Positions 22,591 through 35,000 of a DNA stretch of 64,000 bases are shown piece by piece; position 1 is the first letter of the stretch; every line of letters starts with the position of its first letter. Origin of the DNA: Strongyloides papillosus (lineage: Eukaryota > Nematoda > Chromadorea > Rhabditida > Strongyloididae); the NCBI GenBank assembly GCA_005656395.1, contig SRSI01000048.1, forward strand, positions 1,364,001 to 1,428,000, given 5' to 3'. The notes below the pieces were generated by a model that did no database searches, was not told the DNA's origin, and worked only from the letters and a program-made list of their open reading frames with translations. Both the position numbers and the translations under genes were made by a program.

Positions 22591-23396
22591 AATCATTTAC
22601 ATACAATAACTATGAAGAAGGAATTCTTGAAAAAATCATAGTTGAAGTTAATAAATTTAAATCAGAATAATAAGATTTCACTACAAAACTTCTGAAGATA
22701 AAGAACTACTTAATGTTATTCTTTATGATATAAGATCCACTAAGAAATATTTTAGTTTTAGAAAAAAAAATTAAAGAAAAAAATGGATTTTCAAGCTATA
22801 TTTCTGATTTAGATATCTCCTTATCAAATGTTTTATATATTGGCAGGTAAAAATAAATTCGAATTGCCTTTATTTTTTTAAGATATCATAAAATTTAAGA
22901 AGAAAAATGCATCAAACACTAGTGATAAGTGAAGGTTAAAAAATTATGAAAGTTCTATGATGTTGAATAGCTTTGTTATTACGCGATAGAGGGCCAAAGG
23001 TTTTAAAATTCATTTAAAAAATTTTGAATTTACTAAATTATTTACAATTAAGAAAAGGAACAAAAAGAGAATATCATTAATTTTCATTGAAATTGTACGT
23101 TAACATTTCTTATTTGATGCTAAGGATCATTTTTTTATTGATCTTTGACCCTAAAGTAGTTCTAAATTTGATGACTTCTTTGAAAGATAGTCTTCTTTTT
23201 TGATTTAAAATGCTATATAACTCTATAAAGTATTTTGTTAACAGTTTTTTTCTTTTTATCTTTTGATAACTTATTGCCACGTCATAGAATCTGAATTTTT
23301 TCATCATTTTTGACTTTATATATTCATTATATTACGAAGTCACCTTTTCATACCTGTTTTTTTCATATAGATAGGAAAGTAATATTTCTACTGACG
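22591..23396. other. intergenic upstream of MATH-BTB gene
   Basis: No gene supported. A 65-codon minus-strand stretch (23110-23307) has no recognisable sequence and is probably chance. Confidence 0.4.
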
Positions 23397-23448
23397 GTAA
23401 GCAATTGTAAGACATCAAATTATAAATTAAAATTTGTTTCTATTTTCA
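23397..23448 (+). other. probable 5'-UTR intron of MATH-BTB gene
   Basis: A donor-like CTGACG|GTAAGC and a strong nematode acceptor CTATTTTCAG, about 50 bp apart, end just before the MATH-BTB start codon. The acceptor could equally be a spliced-leader trans-splice site. Confidence 0.4.
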
Positions 23449-23463
23449 GATATCTTGTACAAT

Positions 23464-24297
23464 ATGAATCAAACATATGTCAAAAATAGACATATTTGTA
23501 CGATTGAAAATTTTAAACTCCACATTGGAAAACCTGGAGACAAATTTATTTCTGAGCCGTTTTCTTTTGGAACAACTGAAAAATCAGATTGGTACTTCTG
23601 GTTATATCCTAATGGCGATTCTTCTAAAACGGAAGGTTATTTGTCAATTGTTTTTAAGTCATTAGATTATAGTGGATCAGCCATGAAATCTAAATTTAAA
23701 TTTTATATTATAAATAATAAAGGAGAAGAAAAGTATGTAAGTGAGAGTTGTACACTTGGAAGTTATCAATGTGTAAATTATTGGACAGTACCAAACTTTG
23801 CCCGTGTAGATACTTTATTGGATCCATCTAGTGGACTACTTCGTAATGGTAATTTGGTATTGTTATTTGAAATTTTTCTTATCGGTTCAAATAACAATAT
23901 TACAAAAAGTCACTCTACAACGCAATTTAAATTGGATGAAACTCTACCTAAGCTAGATAATTACTTGGATCAAATATTGCTGAGACAACTATCCACTGAC
24001 TGTATATTTGTCGTTGGCAAATATAACTTCTATGTTCATAAGCATAAGCTTATTAACCGTTCTCCAGTTTTTGGTGCAATGCTTAAGGACCAACTCAAAG
24101 AATCTAAAAAGAGTGTGATTGAAATTGTGGATTTCAAAGCTGATGTTGTAAAGGAGATGCTAGATTACATCTACACTGATGAAGCACCAAACTTAAAGGA
24201 GATGGCTGTTGAGATATTTATGATAGCATATAGATATGGATTAAATGGATTAATATCAATGGCTATTAAACATATAATCAACAAATTAAAAGAATAA
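23464..24297 (+). CDS. MATH-BTB protein (candidate CUL3 substrate adaptor)
   Basis: 277 residues from the first ATG; reading further upstream would need a non-ATG start inside the intron. Residues ~8-140 form a MATH (TRAF-like) domain beginning near HICTIENF and including WYFWLYPNG and YWTVPNF. Residues ~160-270 form a BTB domain with the signatures LSTDCIFVVG, YVHKHKLINRSPVFGAML, VIEIVDF and MLDYIYTD. In nematodes this pairing (bath genes, MEL-26) recruits substrates to CUL3 ubiquitin ligase. The family is expanded and fast-evolving. Broken relatives lie just downstream on the other strand (24999-26067 and about 26460-26650). The frame is intact and full-length. Confidence 0.9.
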   Translation: MNQTYVKNRHICTIENFKLHIGKPGDKFISEPFSFGTTEKSDWYFWLYPNGDSSKTEGYLSIVFKSLDYSGSAMKSKFKFYIINNKGEEKYVSESCTLGSYQCVNYWTVPNFARVDTLLDPSSGLLRNGNLVLLFEIFLIGSNNNITKSHSTTQFKLDETLPKLDNYLDQILLRQLSTDCIFVVGKYNFYVHKHKLINRSPVFGAMLKDQLKESKKSVIEIVDFKADVVKEMLDYIYTDEAPNLKEMAVEIFMIAYRYGLNGLISMAIKHIINKLKE

Positions 24298-24998
24298 TGT
24301 TTGTAAATATTTTTTACTCAGTGATTTTTTTAAGTTATAAACGGGAGAAGAAATCTATTAATTATATTGTTGCGATTTATAAAGAATTGTGTATATGAAA
24401 TATTCGGATTAATTTATATTTAAAAATCGCAAAAATTGTGAAATAAATAATAGTTATAATGATTTTAAAAGATATTGTATATTTAATTGTAATTGCTTGT
24501 ATATAATTTATTTCTTGTTAATTGTTAATAAAGTTACTTAGACGAACATTCTTTGAAAAATATCACTTATTAACAAGACAATGAAAAAGTTTTTTATTTA
24601 AACTAAAGCATAACGTTATTAAATTTCCGAAATAACTAAGGTAATAGTTGAAGCCAAGATTTCCTTGGTTTCCAGCATCAGATAGACTTCAGTTCACAAA
24701 AATCTTGATTCCTGATTTCTAACCAATTTTATGTCTTTTGTTACAATCTCATATTGTAAATATAATTCCACACAAAAAGACATAAATTGTATACTAGTTG
24801 CATATAAATTTTCAGTAATATGAATTTCATCAACGGTATTTGAATGAGTTTGTTTCCTTTTCTAGGAGAATCAACATTCACCTCCTAGACTAGCACATGT
24901 AAATCCAAAATAACAATATTTTGGAATTCTTGAAATGAAGTCAAAAATTTCCTTAATTTTTGGCGTCAAATAAACTTTATTTTGGCTTAAGAAGATCC
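24298..24998. other. intergenic
   Basis: Between the convergent intact and broken MATH-BTB genes. Two short stretches, about 24650-24705 and 24935-24990, resemble each other (GAAG(C/T)CAA then ATTTCCTT then AACTT(C/T)A), perhaps decayed fragments of the same family; too weak to call. Confidence 0.35.
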
Positions 24999-26067
24999 TC
25001 AAATCTGTAAAACATTACTCATGTAACAAATAATTAAAATATTAAAAATGTACTCTTCAAATAAAACTTTTTTAAGATTGAGAGCTTGATATTTTTCAGA
25101 AATTTCAGCTAACATATGAACATTTTCATTAGGCAACTTATCAACAAGTTCTCTTTCACACAGCAACTTCAAAGATTCTATATCGTACTTATGAGCTAAA
25201 TGTAATAGTCCTATGCTTTCATCAACACTTAGATCTTTACTAAGATTTCCACAATATATATATTCTATCATTTTCTCAACAAATTCCTGTTTTTAATCAA
25301 CAATTTTTATAACATCTTCTATTTCCTTCTTGCCAGAACTACTCTTAAAAATATCCATGAAGACAGGACTCTGAGAAGCTAGTATAAATTTATGAAAAAG
25401 AAATTCTCTATCCTCACAGATAATTTTGTAATCTGATAAATCTCCTCTCTCGTACATGTCTGAAATATGTGAAATATACTTCCTATCAACGCATTCTATT
25501 TAAATATAGAAATCAATTGGTATCTCATCACGGAATATTGGATCCTGATGTTGTATCAACTTAATATCACATCCTATAATTAAGGAATCATCACTTTGTA
25601 ATATATTCTTTACAATATTCTTATCAAATGATCCTACAAACCACTTTTTTTGCTTTTCATCGTGTGTACTCCATCACATACTATCATTTATACCATATTC
25701 TCGATCTTCAACATTATTTTTAATGAAATAAATGTCATAATTAGTGACGAAATTTAACATATCTCCAGATTTATAAGAACTTTTCATATATAAATATAAG
25801 AATATCTTTGTTTTAACGTATATTGAATTTTTACAAGGATACAAATGTAATTGAAATGTAACATTAGGAAAAATAATATCTTTTAATTCAGAACTCTTCA
25901 AACAAAATTCTCCATTTTTCAAAGTTAATAGGGATTCAAAATTTTCTATCTACAAAAGGTAATAAAGCTGATTCTAAAACGAAACTCACTTTCCTTTTAT
26001 AGTGTATAATTGAAGTTGTAATATTTGTTACACTTGAACTTTTATGTTTTCTTATTTTATCACTCAT
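24999..26067 (-). pseudogene. MATH-BTB gene with three in-frame stops
   Basis: Reads from ATG at 26067 (MSDKIRKH), through an apparent intron with donor GTGAGT and acceptor TTGTAG, into a MATH domain (IENFESLLTLKNGEF). It continues in a single frame through MATH (WFVGSFDKN) and BTB (HKFILASQSPVFMDIF, MIEYIYCGNL, LLHLAHKYDIESLKLLCERE). The frame is broken by TGA near 25676, TAA near 25500 and TAA near 25288, with homology continuing on each side and no splice sites that would remove the stops. It is therefore a recently inactivated family member, otherwise almost collinear with the intact gene at 23464. Readthrough or sequence error is possible but three stops make it unlikely. Confidence 0.8.
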
Positions 26068-26459
26068 TTTTGTACTAATAATATAAAGATTGAATAATCA
26101 TATGACAAATTTTTATCAGATAATTTAATACAAATTTATCATATCAATTTATGGACGAAAATAGTTTGAGAAGTATTTATTGTCATTCAAATTGGAGAAT
26201 AATGGAAAAATTACTTTATTAAATAAAGAAAACAGGGAAATTATATACAAAAAACATATTAATTTATTTTTTTCCCTAATTATTTATTGCGGTTTGTAGT
26301 ATGAAATAGTAAATTTAAAAATCTCATAAATGGTTAATGAAATCTGGAAATATATTATCAATTATAAAGAAAAAGAAATATAAAACGTGCCATCTTAGCA
26401 CAAGATTGCTTCAAAATATAAAAACATAAATAAATTTTTTTAACATAATCTATATACAA

Positions 26460-26650
26460 GCTTCTCCTCGTACAAACATTCCAAAGAGTTGATAGTATAT
26501 TTTTCAACCAATTGTAATGTTTTGAATTCATTATTAATATCCAAAGTTTCGGGTAATTTTCCTTAGTTTATGTACTCAATCATATCTTGAACAGTAAAAA
26601 AAATAGAATCTTCAGAAGTACGTACATTAGCCTTATTTAAGTTTTTTTAA
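26460..26650 (-). pseudogene. BTB-domain relic
   Basis: In one minus-strand frame this reads EDSIFFTVQDMIEYIN, a stop, then GKLPETLDINNEF and TLQLVEKYTINSLECLYEEK. This matches the end of a BTB domain and its following helices (compare MIEYIYCGNL and LAHKYDIESLKLLCE in the neighbour). One TAA interrupts it, another TAA lies just upstream, and no MATH part or start could be found. It is a fragment of a further MATH-BTB copy. Confidence 0.65.
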
Positions 26651-27193
26651 ATACTGCCGTTCTTTGCAATATTTACTTCTATGGGCATATAATGAAATCA
26701 CTTTATAATAAAATAAAAATTTATGTTTTATTAGAACTTCCTCCCTAGAATATAAAAAGTCATTTTGTACCTGAAATTGAATAATTAATGAACGTAATTA
26801 ATAATAATTAGTAAATTTAATAATGTATTGATCTTTGAAAGTATTAAAATATTTTTAGTAATTTATAAAACAAAATTAAAGTTTTATTACTAAAATTAAA
26901 GATCAAACCTCAATTGTTCTTAACACTATTTCACCAGAAATTTAGACATTTTCAAAATTTCAGTTAAAATCCAAAAAAATAACAAGATTATTCACATAAA
27001 AATACCATTTTTTATTTAGTACATCTTTTATAACATATTATACAAATTATCATTTTAGGCTAGTGTATCTAATAAATAACAATTCATATCAATATTATTA
27101 AAATTAATGAAACAACCTTTAAATTCAAATTATACTGAAATATTAATGATTAAATATTCATAAAAATTATCAATAAAATTATATTTGTTTTTG
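26651..27193. other. intergenic
   Basis: AT-rich; no gene, repeat or RNA recognised. It contains the promoter of the four-TM gene. Confidence 0.4.
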
Positions 27194-27919
27194 ATGTTCC
27201 ATTTAACATCTTTGTCAACAGTACTATTTATCGTTCAAGTAATAGTATCAGTTGCATCATGGATTTTTGTTGTTGTTGGACCATTCTATAAAAGTCTTAA
27301 CAAAGATTTCCGAAAAGCGGATCAAGAAGACTATTCACAATATTCATTGACTCACATAGGTACATGGACAAAGCATAAAGTTCCAGAAATGTTTGTTCCA
27401 ACATTTTTCATCCCCATAGCTACTGCTTTTCCACTTATTGGAATGTTTCTTATAAGAAATTGTATTAAGAAGAATTTGTCTGGAGTAGGAAAGATTATTC
27501 TTATTGCTATTACGATTGCTTTGTATGTTATCAATGGAATTTTAATTCATTATGGTACTAGAAATATTTCCTTGAATAAGAAGGATACTATACATATTGG
27601 ATGGTATATTGCTGCTAGCTTGAATTGGTTTTCTGTTATTATACTAATTCTTAATAGTGTTTCTATTTATTGCTCTGAAGTATTACAGAAATATGAAAAT
27701 AAAACTGAATTGGAGCCATCAAATATTTCTGGTTCATCAAAATTGTCCGGTTCACTTTCTAAAACACAAGAGAAAAGTCGATTTAGTTCAACTACGGCAA
27801 GATCAGGTTCAAATTTGGGTACGAGATCAATTGTAAATGGAAGATCGAAACCAAGAACAGTGACTTTGTCTAAATCGAGTAATAGATCATCCTTTGTCAA
27901 TGCTCCCAAAAGAAAGTAA
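27194..27919 (+). CDS. four-TM membrane protein, unknown family
   Basis: 241 residues from the first ATG. Four membrane segments lie at about residues 5-27, 68-88, 98-119 and 136-157. The first loop (~40 residues) contains YSQYSLTHIGTWTKHKVPEM, and a ~80-residue C-terminal tail is rich in Ser, Thr, Lys and Arg and probably cytoplasmic. The layout is like claudin/PMP22-type tetraspan proteins, but I see no W-GLW-C-C signature and only one Trp in the first loop, so family membership is not supported. No introns. Function unknown; the Ser-rich basic tail could be a phosphorylation target. Confidence 0.75.
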   Translation: MFHLTSLSTVLFIVQVIVSVASWIFVVVGPFYKSLNKDFRKADQEDYSQYSLTHIGTWTKHKVPEMFVPTFFIPIATAFPLIGMFLIRNCIKKNLSGVGKIILIAITIALYVINGILIHYGTRNISLNKKDTIHIGWYIAASLNWFSVIILILNSVSIYCSEVLQKYENKTELEPSNISGSSKLSGSLSKTQEKSRFSSTTARSGSNLGTRSIVNGRSKPRTVTLSKSSNRSSFVNAPKRK

Positions 27920-28139
27920 AATGAATAATAAGAAGGATCACGTATGATATTTTAATGTTGATCTTAGTAACAGGAAATATAATTTTAAATTAATAATAAA
28001 CTTAAAAAATATATAACTTTAGTGATTAAAAATTGTTCCATCTATTTAATGCAAAACCATAACACATAAATTTATAAATTATGATTAAACTATATAAAAA
28101 AAAATTTTTTTATTTAAATTAAGAAAATAAGATTAATAT

Positions 28140-29440
28140 TTACAAGGAACTTTTGCAATTTTCTACCACTACTGATCTTCTTCTAAAATTCATAGTATTT
28201 GATGCTTTTGCTTTAACATTAATAAGTTTTATTTGAGTTTTAGGAGCTATACCGAAGATGATTCTTTTAACTTCTCTTCTAATGGTTTCACTTGTTGCAA
28301 ATAACATCCAGCATTTGGAGAGCGATGTTAAATCATAAAAAACAGAAATAACCATGCAATTAATTCTGAAACTCTGCCAATTTTTTGTTTGAGCAAAATA
28401 CCTAGATAATTGCTGGAGATAAGAAGAAAATGTATTATCATTAAATAAAGTTGTTAAAAAACTTACTGAAAAAATACCAAACAAAAGTCCGAAGAAGAAA
28501 GAGAGTATAGTACATAACAACATATTTCTTTCACTTTTTGTTTTATTTATCTCATACCTCGAAAGTGCATTTTGGGAATGTTTATTCGGATTTTTAAAAA
28601 GTGCTAAAAAACCTTTCTCCTTAACAAGATATGCTAATGAAGCAAAATTAAGTACGAATGAAATGGAAGATGAACCAAATGAGAATGCACTAATAACAAC
28701 AGACTTATTATAAAAAACACATTTATTTTCTTTAGTTGTAATATTATAGCCCCCCTCTCCATTATCATCCCATAGGAGTCTATAGACAGTTAAATTACAA
28801 AGATACGGCCATGTAAAGATTAATGGAAATAAATATATTATTATAACAGCAATAGGTAATAAATATTTCCAGAACTATAAATAAATTTAATAACAATGAT
28901 AAATATCATAGTTATTAGAAAAATTAATAAATTAAACTTACTCTATCATAGTAAAAATGAAGGTAGATAGCAGTAAATCTATTTAAGGCCAAAAAAACAA
29001 CTCCAATATACTGAGAGAAGATAGTTGTATAACAAATGAAGTTTATAATCCTAATATCAACTTGATCAATGCGTAATTTCTCAAAAAATGTATTAAATAC
29101 TCCATAATTTGGTAATCTATTTGAGGCATTTGAATTTAAGTATAATATAAAATCCTGTAACATTTATAGAATATCAATAACTACCGTAGATTGATCAATG
29201 AAATATTTACAATACAGATGCACAGTGAAAAAACAACGACAATTAGACGGACACTACAAAAATCCAATGAAAGAAACATACCACAATAAGAATATAAAAC
29301 TGCAATTGATAATAGGCTGATTTTAAATCTGAATGTTTTTTAGAAAACAATATAGTATACATTACTAGTATCATTAAAATATAGGATGGTATACCATACA
29401 TATAATAAATACACACTAATATCAATTGTAAAGTGTACAT
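28140..29440 (-). CDS. serpentine receptor, Srg-like chemoreceptor
   Basis: Exons 29440-29258, 29154-28942 and 28874-28140 (introns 103 and 67 bp, all phase 0) give 376 residues with seven predicted membrane segments. The start lies directly at TM1. The layout matches nematode serpentine class gamma receptors: a TM3 region VVFLALNRFTAIYLHFYYDR, then FWKYLLPIAV before TM4, a glycosylated extracellular loop with NLT and NIT, a long TM5 loop, and YDLTSLSKCWMLF near TM7. Such receptors are usually expressed in chemosensory neurons and couple to G proteins; no ligand can be inferred. The first donor, GTAGTG, is weak, so exon 1's end is the least certain part. Confidence 0.75.
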
Positions 29441-30285
29441 TAGAGATAATTTTTAAAAAAATATGTAATTTTAACTTTTTTATGTAAGAATCTTCTCGGA
29501 AATAAATGAAATGGAGACGTTAAAGTATCTATTATATATCATATTCTCTATAAACATACCCATTAATAAACATTTCCGCCTACGTGCTGAGCAATGTTTA
29601 ATTTTTCAAATATAGTTTATATTATACATAATAATTAATAACAATACTTAATTAAGAAAATTTATATCTGTCACATTACTGATAAAAAAAATGGAAAATC
29701 AATTAATACAGTCATTCGTAGATAAAATAATTACTTAAAGATCAGAAATCTAAAAGAAAGGTATTAATTAATTGATAAAAATTAACCAAAAAAATTAAAC
29801 TTCTACTAATAATAAAAAAAACTAAATAAATGTGTATATTGAAGTGAATAATTAAAAATAATATCTTTAAAATATAATTATTTTTCTGTGTAATTCATAA
29901 TTAAAATTTTTTCACCAGTATTACGATAAAAAATATTCATTATCTTAATAATACTATGGGTCCCTCACAAATTCGGTAGGAGATTAATTTGTATTTTAAA
30001 GTAAACCGATTAATTTTTAGTGGTTTTCAGTATATGACACTACCTTTAACTTTTGATAAATTATCTTTTTTTTTCTGCTGTTGTTTAAGAATATTATATA
30101 GTTTATTATATTTCATTTTCATTGTTTAATAATCATAAAAATTGTTATAATATTCTCCATGATATGCATATTAAAATTGTTTTTTTATACTCGTTACCTT
30201 TCACTTCAAACAACGTTATCTTGTAAGTTTTCCATTATAATAAATTAAAAAGTCTAACACATGATAACCTTATTATTTTTTATAT
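29441..30285. other. intergenic
   Basis: AT-rich; no gene, RNA or repeat identified. Confidence 0.4.
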
Positions 30286-30289
30286 TTTT

Positions 30290-31060
30290 TTCCCCAGGTC
30301 CATATTATCCAGTATTTTACGGTGTTAACACCCACCAACCCTTGGGATATAAACAAAAAGAATTCATACGAGACCGTAATGATTGACGTGATACTTGTAT
30401 AAAAGAAAATAATTTTAATTGCACAGCATTCTTTTAGTCAGAATACCTGAGACATTGTTGCTTACTTGATAAGGTTAATCTACCGCCACAAATATTTAAA
30501 GATTCTGGATCTTATATTTTGTATGTTCAAAGTTGTAATAATGTAATCCTATATATAGAATATTGTGAATTCACTGTTAATCAAACTGATGTTTCATATG
30601 CCGCTGGTGTTGCACTTGAATCACCTAGTACTACAACACAAAAATCATGTTTTCAATTTTTCCCACACTCAATATTCATAATACTGAGAAAGATGACACC
30701 GAATACATGATAGATATAGTGAAGACTAATGAAAAAAGTTAGTTTGCAGCATTTACTAAAGTTAATTATGATCTGAATATCAATGTGTCTCACCAATCAA
30801 GTGTACATTCAAGAATAGTCCAGCAAATGAAGTTCTTTAAATTGTCAGTGGTGATGCAGAGGAGCAAATAATAATCTTCAGGTCTTTCTCGATTTCAAGG
30901 ACAAGGGAAAGTATGATGTAGTGGAGAAAGACAATTATGTAAACAGAAAGATTAGAGCTGTAGTTCCATTACATCTCAAATTGGTTCTTCTAATTGTTTT
31001 CTTCAAACATGGTGACATAAATAATACTTCGAAGATTTCAAATATTATATAGATAAATAT
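30290..31060 (+). pseudogene. decayed gene of unknown family
   Basis: Several coding-like segments in different plus-strand frames follow one another. The first, before a TAG, reads CIKENNFNCTAFF. The next runs from SEYLRHCCLLDKVNL through SYILYVQSCNNVILYIEYCE to about 30640. A frameshifted piece starting MFSIFPTLNIHNTEKD follows. Two further pieces are KCTFKNSPANEVL, stop, IVSGDAEEQIIIF and LDFKDKGKYDVVEKDNYVNR. Codon texture and cysteines suggest a former secreted or membrane protein broken by at least two stops and two frameshifts. I recognise no family. Low certainty that all segments belong together. Confidence 0.4.
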
Positions 31061-31269
31061 ACCATACTTTTATGATATCATTTCTATTTGTGTTTAGAAA
31101 TTTGTAGTTATTATTTTGTCAATAAAAGTTTCTTTTGTCTATTTTCGGTACTGTTATTTTATAGTATGATTATATGCCCGTGTAGACCATTCCTAAGTTT
31201 ATAAATTTTTATTTGAGAATCCTTATTATTAATAATTTGTAATGAGTAAAAGATTATTGTTGTTTATCA

Positions 31270-31670
31270 AAGAATTATTGTCTTGCTTATAATTTTTTTG
31301 TATGCAAGCATAAATAAATATCGTAAAAAATATGTATAGCACTTGAAAAAGTCTTGAGAAAAGGATAATAGGTAGGATTTTAACGATTAAATTTATTTAA
31401 AGCAATTGATAATGCTAAAATTTAACAATAAAAAGTTTAAATAATTTAACTACCTAATGTACTTTTACAAGACTGTGTGTGTATGATCAGGAATACCAAC
31501 ATAAACATTCAAAGCAAATGAAAATAGTTTAGTATAATGGTTGGTAAAAATATAAAGTGGACAAGTTACAAAACGGTGTTCCGGCAAACCCGGAGTAATC
31601 CGTTTATTCTAAAGTTTACAACAGAAGAAGTTTCAAAGATGAAACCTTTATAGGTTATACGGATACTGTT
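31270..31670 (+). repeat. dispersed repeat R2, copy 2
   Basis: Diverged direct copy of 22118-22590 (see that entry for matching blocks), about 9.1 kb away, here without the tandem units that precede copy 1. It lies just after the decayed gene at 30290-31060. No coding potential seen. Confidence 0.55.
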
Positions 31671-32050
31671 ATTGAATCAAGTTTAATTTGTCTCTCTATG
31701 CCACATTATATACAGCAACATTTTATAAAAATATTAATTCAAATAATTTTTAAAACTATAAAAATATTATTCAACATTTAAATTTACCACTAGGATTTTT
31801 GTGGGAAACCAGTAGTTTTCGATGATAATCGTAGATAGGAGAAAATTTTATTTATCTTTGTCTAATGATATCTTTCGAAGATCGAACGGTTTTTTAGATT
31901 TTTTGTTCTGTGTATAGACCTTGATATCTACCACGGTAATTCTATGACAATTCTCAAAATAAAAACAATTTCATATACAACTGTTTATTAATAAATGATT
32001 AATTATATATATACAAATTATATACATTAACTATACAATTAAAAAAAATC
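31671..32050. other. intergenic, RecQ 3' side
   Basis: Short AT-rich spacer holding the 3' end of the RecQ gene; nothing else seen. Confidence 0.4.
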
Positions 32051-35000
32051 TTAGATATCCCTTACAATAAAATTATCAACATTCGAAGCTTTCCTCTTTT
32101 TACGACCTCTGGTTGAAGAAGAAGTTGAAGAAGAAGTATCTACACTATAAGATCGAGGTGCAGCACTACGTTTTTTCCTACCTCTTCCTCCAGAACTTTT
32201 TCCTCCTCTATATGGATATTTAAAAGATCCACCGCGAGAAGTCCCTGAATTGTATGTCGTTGGTTGAAGGAAGGAGCTTTCAACTAATTGATTACTATCA
32301 TTTGATAGCATCTCCAACTCTCTCTTTATTTTTGCTTGATCATTCTTGTCAACCATCCTCCAAAATTCATTTAGTGATGACATTATCCTTCCACCATACT
32401 TCCTAATCTTAAATTGTGTCATGCCATCAATTGATAACAACTCAGTATTAGTCCTAGGTAGAAGTGCTGCAATTTGATCGACAGCTTCATCAGTTAATAT
32501 TTTCTTAGCATCCAGTATTTGTTCCTCCTTAGCAATTTGTGTCCTTAGTGATTGGATCTTAAATTTAGCACACTCATATACACCTTTGTGTTTAATTTTA
32601 AATTTCTCCTTCACAACTTCGGCTTCTTTTATGTCGACCTTAATCATAAGATGACTATCGTTTATATCATCTAATGTAAACTTTGCAGGAGGCATATGGA
32701 TATAAAACTTTGGCTTCGGGTTTGATGATAAAAACTTCTTGCCATCGTCACTTAACATTACATATCCGACAAACGTAGTATTGCCTCTACCGCATGAAAC
32801 TTCTTGAATCTGCTCAAAGGCAAAACCATCTGTTATTAGTTTAATGATTAGTCTGCATGCGTCATTATCTGTCAAGAATTTTGCTTTGTCGTACAATGGG
32901 AGTTTAATTGTTTTTTTTCCTTTAGCTCCCTCACATTTTGTTTTGCCTCTTAAGCAATCTGATAGCTGCTTGACAGTAATATTCATCGCACTGATTGATT
33001 GAAGTACGAGCGATGCAATCTCCGTCATATCATACAAATTATACTTCTTCTTCCTATCTTTACTGCAATTTTTACAAGCAGTCTCCTGGTCGGCTTTACA
33101 ATCTGCGGAATCATAGATCTCTCCAAAATGTTCTACCAAAAGTTTTCTGAGACATCCTGAGACACTTTCACAATATGCTATCATTTCGTTTATATTTCCA
33201 TGTTGCATCCTTTTAACAGCATCAGATTTCAATATTTTTGTGCCATTTTCATTTTCAATCGGATCCTCGACAAACTTTCTTAATTTAACACAATCTGTGT
33301 AGTTGTATAGGATGACGCAACGCGAGGGTAGACCATCTCTTCCAGCTCTACCACTCTCCTGGTAGTACCCTTCAATACTTTTAGACATTGTCATATGAAC
33401 GACAAATCGGACATCAGGCTTATCAATACCCATACCAAAAGCGATAGTTGCGCAGACAACTCTTTTTCTCCCCGACATCCATTCTTGCTGTGCTTCAGTC
33501 CTCTGCTTATCAGTAAGTCCAGCATGATAGATAACAGCACTCTCTCCGAGACTCTCAACGAGTTCTTTAGCATTTGAACAGTCATTCTTAGAGAAGCAAA
33601 AAAGAATTCCAGATCCAGTTGGATATTTCTTAAACAGGTCTCCTAGGAGCTTCTTGGTATTTGCAGATGACTTTTCGACAACCTCATACTTCAAATTGGG
33701 TCTAACGAATGTCGAGATAAATAGCTTAGAAGAATCTATCGCTAGCAGTCTTTTTGTGTCTGTAACAATCTTGGGAGTTGCAGTCGCCGTCAGAGCCATT
33801 ATTGGAACACGTGGATTATTAAAGGCATCTCTTAGAGTGTTAAGTTTCGTATAGTCCGGCCTGAAGTCGTGTCCCCATTGCGAAACACAATGGGCTTCAT
33901 CGATAACAAATCTGCACAGTCCACCCTGCTCTTGGAGTCGTTTTAGAGTATTAGTAAGTTGTGATGATGCGGCTATCTTTTCTGGAGTAACATATAGTAG
34001 CTTTATCCGATTGTCCACTTTACATAATTCATCGTATATCTTGTTAGCCTTTGCCATACTAACATCACTTGTTAGTTTCTCTGTTCGAATCCCAAGTTGA
34101 TTCATCTTACAACATTGGTCATCAATTAGAGCGCGTAAAGGTGATATTACGACAGTAACCCCATTTTCTATGGAAGCTGGCAGTTGATAACATAACGATT
34201 TACCAGCCCCAGTAGGCATAAGTATAAAAACATCCTTCCCAGCCAATGCTGCAGTTATGGCACACTTCTGTCTGTGTCTGAAGTCATTATGGCCAAATTT
34301 GTCCTTTAAAAATCCATACATCTTTCGAATCGTGGCCTCTGACAGATGTTTACTCTCATCCATATACTCTTCGCCATCGTCGACTAAGAATCCGCGGAAC
34401 TTTCCGTGCATGTCTTCACGATTACCAAAGTCAGAATCCATGTCTTCGTCCTCAAAATCTTCAGAAACATCCTTTGTGACGTCATTGGGCACCGAACTAT
34501 TAGTAGTTTTATTTGGGGTGCTACTTGGTAAGAATTCGGCGATATCAAAGTCTTCATAGAAGTCATCATCATAGTTATCGGCTGATGTAGACTTATTTTC
34601 CATACTAAGAGTAGACACCACTACCGGTTGAGGGACCTTAAACGGCATAGAGTTTTCTTGTTCCCGGTAGTTCGGATTTCTGGCATCTCCTTGATTGTTC
34701 TAAAATTGGAGAATAAAATAAAAATATAAACTAAACCTACACATTCCACCTTTGCACATGAACTAGTGCTATTTCTAGCAGACTTATTCTCTGAAGAAGG
34801 ACTAACCACAAAATCGTCGACATCAGAATCCACAAAAAAGTCATCCTCCATGTCACCACCTGTTGGTGGTCTAGTAGGGACATTTGTAATGTTCCCCATA
34901 CAAGGCTTTCGGAAGTCAAACGAAGTGGCTTTGAAGAGAGCAGGTACTTTTTTATTTGATGAATCCGAGGCCGATACGTAACTCGGTGCCTTCTTAACAT

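Noticed and set aside
34257..34559. 100-codon plus-strand frame inside the RecQ gene
   Set aside because: Antisense shadow of the well-supported helicase exon.
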